Source of the DNA: Cryptomeria japonica
Taxonomy: Eukaryota; Streptophyta; Pinopsida; Cupressales; Cupressaceae
DNA length: 64,000 bases
Direction of reading: 5' to 3'
Assembly (NCBI RefSeq): GCF_030272615.1
Contig: NC_081411.1
Coordinates: 180,506,977 to 180,570,976, forward strand
The notes under the pieces are model-generated. The model was not told where the DNA came from. It searched no databases and saw nothing but the letters and a program-made list of their open reading frames with translations. The stretch's first letter is position 1, and each line of letters starts with the position of its first letter. This document shows positions 54,714 to 64,000 of the stretch, piece by piece. The position numbers and the translations under genes are program-made.

Positions 54714-55205
54714 TTCTACTATTACATTTTGTTGAGGAGTTCTAGGAGTAGATAGATACCACTTTATTTTATTTTTTAAATTCAAATTCATTTGAAGTGA
54801 AGTCACACCCTCTATCAGATCTCTAACACTTGATTCTATCATTCATTTCTTTTTTCAACCATTGACTTTAAAATCTCAATCATACGAAAAGCCTCTTTTT
54901 TTTTTATGGATGTAACCCAAATCATCCTAGAAAAGTCATCAATGAGTAATAAGAAGCACCTTTTACCTTGTATACTCTTTGTCTGGTTAGGTTTATAAAA
55001 ATTAGTATGAACTAATTATAATGGTTTTGTTGAGGAAAACTCTTTGTTCTTGAATCTTATCCTTATCTTCTTTCCAATCTAACATTCTTTCCATAAGGTG
55101 TTTGTAGCCTTGACTATCTTTTGCATATCTCTAACTACTTGTGTAGAGTTCAAAATTGCATACCCCTTTGCAATTCTACCTACACTTTTGTAGCCACTTT
55201 AGGCT
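54714..55205 (-). pseudogene. Copia-3 pre-integrase and integrase core, decayed
   Basis: Minus-strand translation, over several frames, gives GRIAKGYAILNSTQVVRDMQ, IGKKIRIRFKNKEFS and LLLIDDFSRMIWVTS, then a decayed second catalytic region. Continuous with 48896-49322 once Copia-2 is removed. The 5' part of Copia-3 beyond 55205 is not recognisable. Confidence 0.8.
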
Positions 55206-56404
55206 CCATTCCCCTAGTATTTGAGTAGGCCCCTTGCGTCAACCTTTTGCCCCTTAGAATGCTTAGGAGACCTTTTCAACAACTATCCTTCAACTTCTAT
55301 TTTACTTTAGTCGCGAGTTTCCTTTGTTACTTTTCATTTATGAGCATGACTTTTCTAGGCACTAGTGCATTGCACAAATGTTCATGCACCACACATTCAT
55401 CCTACAAAATCTTAACTGTAGAGGGAAAAATTGAATTCTCTAGGGTTTTGACTCAAGGAATCAAGACCACTAGAGATTTTTTTCACTTGGGGCCTTTACA
55501 TTCAAAAGAGGATGGGGAATTCAGTAGATCTAGTCATTAATTAGATCAAGACTAAATGCTAAGTGAATTTGGATTGAAGGGGGTTTCCTCATTTGTGAGT
55601 TGAAATGTTGAAATTAGGTAAAATGCTACAAAATGAAGGTAAAAGCATGAAAACAGTGAGCTATAGGCATAGGATTTTTGTGTGCACTCATAAATAAGCA
55701 ATGTAAGTTGAATCGAACTTGCTACCCAAATTTTCTCAAAATTGTTGGGATTGTGGCACTTCATTATGGTCCTATGAAATTTTCAAACACCAAATGGAGA
55801 TGATTCATCACTATGAATGAAGCATAATATGAGTACAACTATGTACCTATTTCTTGCACACAGAAAGAGAGGGAAATGTGTTGGGAATAGGGGTTTGCCT
55901 TAGGTCAAACCCCAGTTTTGGAATTAACCATGAAATTGAAATAAATGTAATTGAAATGAATGAAAGGAAAGGATCTCCTTTTGAGGGAGATGTTGAATTA
56001 TGACTGAAAATAGAATTATGATACCTCCCTATGAAGTTTTTCTTGCCTCCATATAGAATTAGGGTTTAGGAAGTTTTCATACAAAATAGGATGAATAATG
56101 TCTCCTTCAATACTTGAATCTTAACTTTACTGGTACTCCTAAGATGAAAGAAGATTGATTTCTTCTCAAATTCTCTTGAATGCTTGATCTCATATGTGCT
56201 TCCTTGATTGTGTGTTGATGTGTTCTTTCAAATGAGAGGGGAAATCCTCTTTATATACTTGCCCATCAATCAAATTGGCTAATTTTTTGACATGAGCTAA
56301 CATAGAGAGGGAAATCCCACTCAATTTTGAAATAGGACCAAGGAGTTAGATTGGGCCCAATCTAGGGAGGACCATGGCGTGGCTCCATGGTCCTGCCCTA
56401 TTTT
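55206..56404. other. Unassigned intergenic sequence
   Basis: About 1.2 kb without recognised coding or repeat partners in the window. Small frames at 55247-55540 and 55552-55764 have no family I know. The last bases, ATTTT (56400-56404), are the target duplication of the next element, and the sequence continues at 63957. Confidence 0.5.
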
Positions 56405-57562
56405 TGTTGAAAATATTCAGGACTAACCAAGTTACTGAGAGGGGAGGGGTGAATCAGTAACACTTAAAACTTTTAACTCATTTCTGCACTTGCATATATT
56501 AAACCATTCATTCATTTAATCTACTGCATGCATGAAAATATAATCATTCACAACACATAACACAAAGATTTGGTGACCCAGAAACCTTCCAAATAGAAAG
56601 TAAAACTGGGGTGGGGATGGTACCCACAAAACTTTGGTACTGCAGTAAAAGTTGGCCGGTTAAGGCTTACAATGATCACTTCTGATGATCTGCCCTGTTA
56701 GAAGCAAATTGGACTGCTAGGTCCACCTTGTTAGAGGATTTACAAACATACAATGAAGTATGCACTCGGTTAAGAGATTTACAAAAGACTGTTAAGTCTA
56801 CCCGGTAAAAGGATTTACAAACTGATTCAACTGTTAGGATGAAACAGTAGATCTTGACTTACAACTTTATTGCTGATAAGATCCTTTGAGTATTGATCTC
56901 CATCTGAGATAGATATGTCGATTCTGCTCCTTTACTGACTCTGCAAAAATGTTTTGGTCTGCTGCCTTAATGCAGTTTCTGCTCTGCTCTTTTTAATTTC
57001 GCATATTCATACATCTTACATAACATACTACAGATGGTATAATACATCACATATATATACCGTCCATAATTACATTTACATTTCATAAAGTCGGCTTCAT
57101 ACAAATTAATAACATAAACTCATTCTTAAGTCGGCCTTACATAGGTGAACAAAATATTATTGAGTCGGTAGATACTCGGTTCCTCAAGCTGACTCGGTGA
57201 TCTTCTGATACACGGCGTCCACTACAATACTCGGCATCGTCATGCTCTCGGTAAGAGTAGAAGCTTGGTCCATACTAGTCCCGAAGTGTAGCTTGGAACT
57301 CGGTAGTTGTGGTGACTCGGTAGATATAGTGTCACTCGGTAACCACTGGGGACTCGGTGAGAATTGGATTCTCGGTAACTGCTGTTTGTCTCATATGCTC
57401 GGTGACAGTCTTACTGCTCGGTTCGAACTGTTTAATCGGTGAGCTTTACTGAATGCTCGATATAGGCTGTGGACTGAGTGATGAGCTCGGTAAGCATTCA
57501 AAATTGAATAAGTGTTTTCACTAAGTGTATTCACTAATGACAAACATATCATTATTCCAACA
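56405..57562 (-). repeat. Pol-less element 3' LTR
   Basis: 1158 bp. Read on +: TGTTGAAAATATTCAGG...CATTATTCCAACA. Contains the 8-bp hairpin GTTACTGA/TCAGTAAC (56431-56461), the 18-bp block shared with Copia-1 (56724-56741) and more than a dozen CTCGGT motifs at 57150-57500. Confidence 0.95.
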
Positions 57563-57577
57563 ATCTCCCCCTTTGGC
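57563..57577 (-). other. Pol-less element polypurine tract
   Basis: Element-sense GCCAAAGGGGGAGAT directly precedes the LTR start TGTTGG. Same form as in the copia elements of this window. Confidence 0.88.
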
Positions 57578-57839
57578 ATTAGTGACAAAAACACTTATGA
57601 GACAAAAATGAATCTGTCATGCTGACTTGATTCTTCAAAATTGATACCAATTGTAGATTGTTGTATATACCTATATATCTCACTGTACATAACTCCCCCA
57701 TAGAATATACATATGATTCTATACACTTATCTCTATACCAATTGTTATTTACATTCTCCCTTGATCATTCTCCCTTTGTCTCTAATAATATGTTCCATAT
57801 TCTCCCCCTTTTTGACAATAATGCCAAAGAATAGATGAC

Positions 57840-60800
57840 TCAAATAGAAATATTAGAGTGTGAGATAAACTTTGAGTGTACTTGTTTGATATGAGCCAAG
57901 GTGTTATCCCAATTTTCTTGCAAAATTGTGCAAATAGACAATGCAACTTGAACTTTGGCTGATAGTTCAATTACATGCTCTGCAACTGAAAAATTGTTAT
58001 CATGGATCAATGTTTTGGAATGTGTAATGTGTTTCTGCATTGTATCCATGTTAGGGAGGATCATATTCTGAATATCTAACAATGTAGACCGGATCCTTGC
58101 ATCTTCCCTCAGCAATTCTGATTGCTTATCTAATAGGACTCTGATGTTTGAATGGTGAGTTGAGCTTGAGCTGGGGTCAAGCTGCAACTATTGTGCACTT
58201 GCTTTCATATCATCATCAATTTTCTTCAGTTGATCTCTGATTCCTTTTGTGAACTGGGTAACATCACATAACTTTGCACAAAATGAAGTTATATTATTAA
58301 AAGAATTTTCTAACTTGGCCAAAATAGTGGTCAATTCAACTTGTTTTATTGCTATCTGCTGAGCAATGTGCTCAAGCACCTTGTTATCAAATTTCTTCTC
58401 GGTTCTTTCTATCAGTTTCTCTTCTCCTAATGAGTCCTCATTGAATCTATTCACAGCCTCTTCGAGTTGTAGCAAAATGTGTTGAGAGGGATCAACTTTT
58501 ATACCTAAGGCATTTGTGAGAATGGTCTTTGCACTGTTTATGATGTTGAATTCCCTGTCTCTCTCACTTCTTAGTTGTTTTTGTTTTGCTTTCTGTTCTA
58601 ACATCTGGCTGATCAATCTCATTTCATCAATTGATGCAGTATTGAGGTCTATTTGTGGAATGACAATCTCTTTATCCAGATCTATATCATCCTCTATAGC
58701 CTTGCCGGTAAGCAGAAGTTTTAAAGGTGTCTTTTGTATTACTTCTGTGCTTACTTCCTTATCTTTTGATGTAGTTACAATGGTTGATAAGGTTGGACTA
58801 GCTGTTATAACTAGAATGGGATTTACTAGAGGAAGAATTATGGATTTACCGACTGTTTCCAAAATTGATGTACATGCAGGAGTGCTGATTGGTGTGATCA
58901 TTTGTGCAAAAGAATGTGTCAAAACTGGAGAGGTTGCAAAACTTACTATACATGCTGCAGGAGAAGTTGTGATCTCGGTGACTGAAGAAGTCACTTGTTG
59001 CTCGGTAGAGGCAACACTCTACATCCCAGTAGATAATGACATGCTCTGCAGTTTGGTGGATGAGGTAACCATTGGGGTCTGGAGCTGAGAGGTGATTGGC
59101 AAGGATTGAGCAATAGACGTAGCTACTGTGCTCACAATCCTGCTGGCTGAAGCTAATGATGCAACGCCTTTCTGAGGTGAGTGAGGAAGAGATGCAATGA
59201 CTTCTGCTGCTACCTATTCAGGATCATCTTCTTCATCACCTATTATCACTGTGTCACCTTCTTCATCATCTATTATTACCGTGTCACCTTCTTCCTCAGC
59301 TGCTTCTTCTTCTTCCTTCTCCTCTTCATCCTCTTCATCATCTTTATCACCCTCAATTGTTACCGTGGGTCAGATGGCATTGGCAGATTATATATCCTTT
59401 TCCACACAGTTGTGGCATTATTTACTATTGTTTCTATCTGCTTGGAGAGAACTAAGAAGGTATGAAACCTAAGTGTCATTTGGTGTTCATTCTCCTTTAA
59501 TGCCTCTTTTACTTCTTTGTATGTTAGGTTTGGTAACAACTGTTTTAAGGTTTGTGCATAAATGTCTTTGATAGTTTGCACTGCTGAAGTCCATCTTGGT
59601 CTAATCCTGACTAGAAGCTCATTTGGAATTTGAGAACTGATATCATCTGGGGTATATTTCCATTTACCCATTTTGTTCAGTAAAAACTCCTCGATCTGCA
59701 TCTTTTCTGCATCTGATCTGCTTTCATACTTCAGTGCCTTGAAGTTAGACATGCCAGATCCTTGTTCCAACTGTTTCAATTTTTCTTCGAAGGTAGGAGG
59801 GGGTCTCCTGAATAGAACTTCACTTTCTTTCTGCCCTTTCCTGGTTTTCCTTGTGAATACTGTAGTTTTAGGTTTGGGCTTGGTGATTACTACTTTGCCT
59901 TTCTTCTTTGGTGTTTCTGCTTCCTCTTCTGATTCCTCTTCTGTTTCTTCTGTTTTAGCTGCCTTTCTCTTGGTACTGGTGATGGCCTTTGGAAGCTTGA
60001 TTTCAAGCTCAATTCTGGCTTTGGCCTCATCATAAGTGCCAAATGCAGGGGTGTTGGGAATGGCCGGTTCATTTATCAGGGCTTCTATTATATCCCTTGC
60101 TTCATCTATGTTAATTTCATAGGGTAATGGTTTTACCCATGCCACTCGGGGTATGGCTGCCTGGATGTAAACTTTATCACAGTCTACCATGAAGCATATA
60201 TCATCCTTGTAATCTTTTACCAACTTAGGAGGAATCCTGAACCTGTTGTTCATTTTGTCCTTAAATTTTTCAAAATAATTATCCATTACTGTCTCAAAAT
60301 TCTAACCTATTTCTGCTATAAACTCATTTATCTGATACAAAATTGGAGTATCCTTCCTCCATACTACCGTGCCTTTAGAAGGGAAAAAGTTTTGTACATA
60401 GAAAAATATACAAATCAACAAAGAACCAAATTTGCATGGATTATTCTTTGATGTCCTTATATTGTCCATGTTCTTGTTGAATTGTTGTAGTAATACCTCT
60501 GCTAGGTCAAAATCCATGTTCTTCTTTACTACCTTGTAGGCAAGGTCTACAGCCTCACATGCCACACTATTTAGCCTACTGGAACTATACAGCTTATATG
60601 CAATGATAATAATACCAAATTTAAGTTCAACATCAGATACATTGTTAATTTTCAATCCTCTGCCATCCCACTCGGCAAGAGTTAACTCCTGCAGTTCGTC
60701 CCGACCTAGGGTTTTGGTGGATTTTGCTTTGTCTGACATCGGTAAACCTGTGATTCTATGGATCATCTTCTTTGTTATTAAGATAGGTTGATCTAACCAT

Positions 60801-61180
60801 AGTTGCCCATCATGTACATGGCTCAATACATACCTAATCCATTTCACTTGAAAGTTTCTTGGTAGGTGTGGGATATGGGTCAAACCTTTGATTTCCAAAT
60901 GTCTATGCTCGGGTTTTAGGGTTTTGTCAACACATAGCTGACTTAGGGCATTGTCCATTTCTAAAGTCCCTAACTCCTGAATAGTGCATTTGAAATGAGT
61001 ACGAATGTCATTGATAAGAAGTACCTTGGAAGGAATTATGGACTGTGCTCCACTTGGGTCGAGTGATTCTGCGATCGCTGGAACGAGTTTGAAGTTCGGC
61101 GCTGTCCATTTAACTCCTTTCACTAACATATTGGAAGTCTTCTTCGCCTTGCTCCTGCTGGTGGTGCTAGTGGAAGTCAT
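57840..61180 (-). pseudogene. Pol-less element polyprotein (~1,100 codons, unknown family)
   Basis: I do not recognise the family. Reading starts MTSTSTTSRSKAKKTSN at 61180. Part A (to 60302) has a Lys/Ser basic tail and a mixed alpha/beta core with LWLDQPILITKKMIHRITGL and GSLLICIFFYVQNFF. After one in-frame TAG, part B (60286-59360) has RIPPKLVKDYKDDICFMVDC, a Lys/Arg-rich nuclear-signal-like stretch (KRKAAKTEE, KKKGKVVITKPKP) and helices. After a frame change near 59370 there is an Asp/Glu run (59340-59225) with repeated GDTVII. Then TAG (~59214), TAG (~59019), part C (58994-58188) Ser/Thr-rich then coiled coil, TAG (58188), part D to 57840, helical. A diverged homologue is at 44540-47480. 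Confidence 0.85.
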
Positions 61181-61577
61181 TGTTGAATGGAACGAGTTCT
61201 TTTTGGATCCTTCACTGCAAATTCGTCTTAAATCTCCTTAAGCACTTTGAAAACCTAAGCTCTTCGAATAACGCGGTGAAGAATGAAGTCGATTTTGCCC
61301 TTTTTATTAAAATTCTGTCATTAATGCTTGATAAGTGGGTAGGTGAGATGACTTAATGACTTTAGCGATTGCTTGGTAAGATTGACCTAACTCGGTGTTC
61401 TTATTTCTGACCTAACTCGGTAAGGTCTGTAGTTTTACCATGCTCGGTAACATTCAATTCGGTAAGTGACTTTTCTGTATGTATCGGAAATACTGATTTC
61501 ATCGATTATGCTTTTGTATTTTGGAACTGCTTATGGTAAGGCTTTAAAGATGCAGTTCCTTATCTTCTTTAATGGAT
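61181..61577 (-). other. Spacer between the two ORFs of the pol-less element
   Basis: About 400 bp without a reading frame. Contains four CTCGGT/TTCGGT motifs (61390-61460) like those in the LTR. It could hold an internal promoter or splice/translation signals for the downstream polyprotein; nothing definite is visible. Confidence 0.45.
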
Positions 61578-62741
61578 CTAATTTGTAATGGTGGGGTCAC
61601 CCAATTCTTGAGTGACAGGACCATTGCTTGAATTATCCTGCTCGGTAGATTTAGGAACCCACTGCTGTCTCATCTGTTTCCAAATGTTGTCAGCTTTAGC
61701 TTTCTTTTCATCTTCAACCTTCTTTGTGTTCATGTAGTTCTTGGCTATATGTCCGAGTTCAATGCATGTATAACATCTTATGGTTGTATCTTTCTTCCTT
61801 AGATGATGCCTTGTACAGTTCAACCCAATGTGTCCATATTCTCCACAATAATGACATCTGCACCAGGTATTGTAATCCCAACCAAATATTGCTTTGACAA
61901 TTTGTTCTGCTGGAGTGAATATCTTTGTTCTACATTCTGATGCTTTGTGACCTTGTTTCTTGCATTTGTGACATTTGCCTTCAAATTTTGGTTTCTCCTT
62001 GCATTCACTAGCCTTGTGACCATGCTGATTACAGCTGTAGCATTTGCCTTTGAATCTTGTCTTTCCATTGCTCCAACATTTGTTTGATGTGTGACCTGTC
62101 TTACCACAGTAATTGCATGTAGGTCTTTGATTTCTTTGGCTACCTTGCTCGGAAGATTCACCTTCTTCATTGTAACCAAGGCCAGCTTTACCTTTTTGTT
62201 TGTGAAGATTTTGCTCATTTAATTGATCCAAGTCTGTTTGAGTTTTCATCATCCTTTCATTTTCTTGCTTTTGAATATCTAGCTCATTTTTCAAACTTTC
62301 ATTCTGTTCTTTGAGAATTCTGATCTCTTCATTTGCATTGGAGAGTTGCTCAGTGAGATCTTCATGCTGTACAATTTCATTGTTTCTTCCTTCTATTTCA
62401 TTTTGCATTTTATTCCTTTGTTCCAGGATTTCACAAAATCTTGCAGACTGAATTTCTTGTTCTCTTCTTAGCATCCTTACTTCTTTTTGCAGTAATCCAT
62501 TTTTTTCTAGGAGTTCTTTGATTGCATTGTTTGCTTCATCTACTTCATTTGAACTACTTGTAGGAAAGAGATCTTCAATTTTTGTTTCAACATACTCATG
62601 ATCATTTATTTCTTTTGCTAGTTCCTTTCTTCTTTTTAGGGATTGGGAAAGATGTTCTCTTGCTTCTTTGAGTTGTGCTATGGCCATTTCCAGATCTAGC
62701 TTTTCATTCTCAATAGCTTTGTCAAGTCTGAATATCTCCAT
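61578..62741 (-). CDS. Pol-less element ORF1: coiled coil plus five zinc knuckles (387 aa)
   Basis: Intact from ATG 62741, only ~50 nt after the primer site, to the stop at 61578. Residues 1-180 are Glu/Leu/Lys/Gln-rich and strongly coiled-coil-like. Five CCHC knuckles follow: 209-222 CNYCGKTGHTSNKC, 234-247 CYSCNQHGHKASEC, 257-270 CHKCKKQGHKASEC, 296-309 CHYCGEYGHIGLNC, and 323-336 CYTCIELGHIAKNY with the last Cys changed to Tyr. Copia and gypsy gags usually have one or two. A nucleocapsid role in binding the element RNA is likely by family knowledge; no capsid domain is visible. Openness fits the low LTR divergence. Confidence 0.92.
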   Translation of the reverse strand: MEIFRLDKAIENEKLDLEMAIAQLKEAREHLSQSLKRRKELAKEINDHEYVETKIEDLFPTSSSNEVDEANNAIKELLEKNGLLQKEVRMLRREQEIQSARFCEILEQRNKMQNEIEGRNNEIVQHEDLTEQLSNANEEIRILKEQNESLKNELDIQKQENERMMKTQTDLDQLNEQNLHKQKGKAGLGYNEEGESSEQGSQRNQRPTCNYCGKTGHTSNKCWSNGKTRFKGKCYSCNQHGHKASECKEKPKFEGKCHKCKKQGHKASECRTKIFTPAEQIVKAIFGWDYNTWCRCHYCGEYGHIGLNCTRHHLRKKDTTIRCYTCIELGHIAKNYMNTKKVEDEKKAKADNIWKQMRQQWVPKSTEQDNSSNGPVTQELGDPTITN

Positions 62742-62791
62742 TGTCTTGATCTTTTCTCAAGCTGTCAAACTTTTACTCTGAGAACCACAAT

Positions 62792-62803
62792 GCTCTGATA
62801 CCA
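62792..62803 (-). other. Pol-less element primer binding site (tRNA-iMet)
   Basis: Element-sense TGGTATCAGAGC begins 2 nt after the 5' LTR end; identical to the site used by the copia elements and Gypsy-1. Confidence 0.93.
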
Positions 62804-62805
62804 AT

Positions 62806-63951
62806 TGTTGAAAATATTCAGGACTAACCAAGTTACTGAGAGGGGAGGGGTGAATCAGTAACACTTAAAACTTTTAACTCATTTCTGCACTTGCATATAT
62901 TAAACCATTCATTCATTTAATCTACTGCATGCATGAAAATATAATCATTCACAACACATAACACAAAGATTTGGTGACCCAGAAACCTTCCAAATAGAAA
63001 GTAAAACTGGGGTGGGGATGGTACCCACAAAACTTTGGTACTGTAGTAAAAGTTGGCCGGTTAAGGCTTACAATGATCACTTCTGATGATCTGCCCTGTT
63101 AGAAGCAAATTTGGACTGCTAGGTCCACCTTGTTAGAGGATTTACAAACATACAATGAAGTATGCACTCGGTTAAGAGATTTACAAAAGACTGTTAAGTC
63201 TACCCGGTAAAAGGATTTACAAACTGATTCAACTGTTAGGATGAAACAGTAGATCTTGACTTACAACTTTATTGCTGATAAGATCCTTTGAGTATTGATC
63301 TCCATCTGAGATAGATATGTCGATTCTGCTCCTTTACTGACTCTGCGAAAATGTTCTGGTCTGCTGCCTTAATGCAGTTTCTGCTCTGCTCTTTTTAATT
63401 TCGCATATTCATACATCTTACATAACATACTACAGATGGTATAATACATCACATATATATACCGTCCATAATTACATTTACATTTCATAAAGTCGGCTTC
63501 ATACAAATTAATAACATAAACTCATTCTTAAGTCGGCCTTACATAGGTGAACAAAATATTACTGAGTCGGTAGATACTCGGTTCCTCAAGCTGGCTCGGT
63601 GATCTTCTGATACATGGCGTCCACTACAATACTCGGCATCGTCATGCTCTCGGTAAGAGTAGAAGCTCGGTCCATACTAGTCCCGAAGTGTAGCTTGGAA
63701 CTCGGTAGCTGTGGTTACTCGGTAGATATAGTGTCACTCGGTAACCACTGGTGACTCGGTGAGAACTGGCTTCTCAGTAACTGCTGTTTGTCTCATATGC
63801 TTGGTGACAGTCTTACTACTCGGTTTGAACTGTTTAATCGGTGAGCTTTACTGAATGCTCGGTATAGGCTGTGGACTGAGTGATGAGCTCGGTAAGCATT
63901 CAAAATTGAATAAGTGTTTTCACTAATGACAAACATATCATTATTCCAACA
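62806..63951 (-). repeat. Pol-less element 5' LTR
   Basis: 1146 bp partner of 56405-57562. It lacks a 12-13 bp duplication present near 57521 of the other copy. Hairpin at 62832-62862. Followed on + by the ATTTT duplication (63952-63956). Confidence 0.95.
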
Positions 63952-63956
63952 ATTTT

Positions 63957-64000
63957 GGGTAGGCATGAGGTGCCAGATGAGGTGCAATTTGAGTTTAGAT
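63957..64000. other. Flank right of the pol-less element
   Basis: 44 bases that continue the sequence interrupted at 56404. Too short to assign. Confidence 0.6.

Larger units (their letters stand above)
56405..63951 (-). mobile_element. Pol-less LTR retrotransposon (non-autonomous, gag-like) with novel polyprotein
   Basis: LTRs 56405-57562 and 62806-63951 differ at roughly 17 bases plus a 12-13 bp and a 1-bp indel. They end TG/CA and are bounded by ATTTT (56400-56404 and 63952-63956). Element-sense features: perfect iMet primer site, a five-knuckle ORF, a ~1,100-codon unknown polyprotein, polypurine tract. There is no protease, RT, RNase H or integrase, and no gap where they could fit. The nearest described class is gag-only terminal-repeat elements (TR-GAG), but the second polyprotein is additional. 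Confidence 0.95.

Noticed and set aside
59181-59472. Ser-rich and Phe/Ile-rich + strand ORFs
   Set aside because: They are the complement of the Asp/Glu run of the polyprotein on the minus strand; composition explains them.

Overview
This window looks like gene-free, repeat-filled intergenic DNA from a large plant nuclear genome. A gymnosperm (conifer-like) source is my inference, not proven. It holds Ty1/copia, Ty3/gypsy chromovirus and Ty3/gypsy Tat elements, a CACTA (En/Spm) DNA transposon, tRNA-iMet-type primer sites and solo LTRs. I see no intact host gene, tRNA, rRNA or CRISPR array.

Layout. Positions ~455-44338 are one nest. The host is a + strand copia element (Copia-1). A - strand chromovirus (Gypsy-1, 4772-41528, TSD CACAT) lies in its RNase H. 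Gypsy-1 is itself split twice. A 12.2-kb CACTA transposon (6441-18636, TSD CTA) separates its integrase from its chromodomain. A 16.9-kb Tat-lineage element (Gypsy-2, 22838-39723, TSD GAGGG) splits its gag. Gypsy-2 carries a solo LTR of its own family in opposite orientation (36261-37031, TSD TGTAG). Another solo LTR (41825-42635, TSD TGATG) sits in the 3' part of Copia-1. LTR divergence counted by eye falls inward: Copia-1 roughly 15%, Gypsy-1 about 6-7%, Gypsy-2 about 1-2%.

From 44.3 to 55.2 kb are older fragments: a decayed copy of an unusual non-pol polyprotein (44540-47480), a copia-type LTR (47769-48890), and a - strand copia (Copia-3) split by Copia-2 (49323-54708), which has lost RT and RNase H. 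At 56405-63951 is a young, structurally complete LTR element (TSD ATTTT) without any pol gene. It encodes a coiled-coil protein with five zinc knuckles and a ~1,100-codon polyprotein I do not recognise, homologous to the fragment at 44.5 kb. Its LTRs share sequence and a covarying hairpin with copia LTRs here, so copia machinery probably moves it.

Cargo. The CACTA element carries pieces of host genes (a PLS-type PPR gene and the splicing factor CWC22) plus a ~900-codon unknown ORF. Gypsy-2 carries an antisense plant-mobile-domain (PMD) gene downstream of pol. The most interesting items are the pol-less element and its polyprotein, the hairpin shared by copia-type LTRs, the hairpin array beside the PMD ORF, and inverted motif arrays at the two ends of Gypsy-2.
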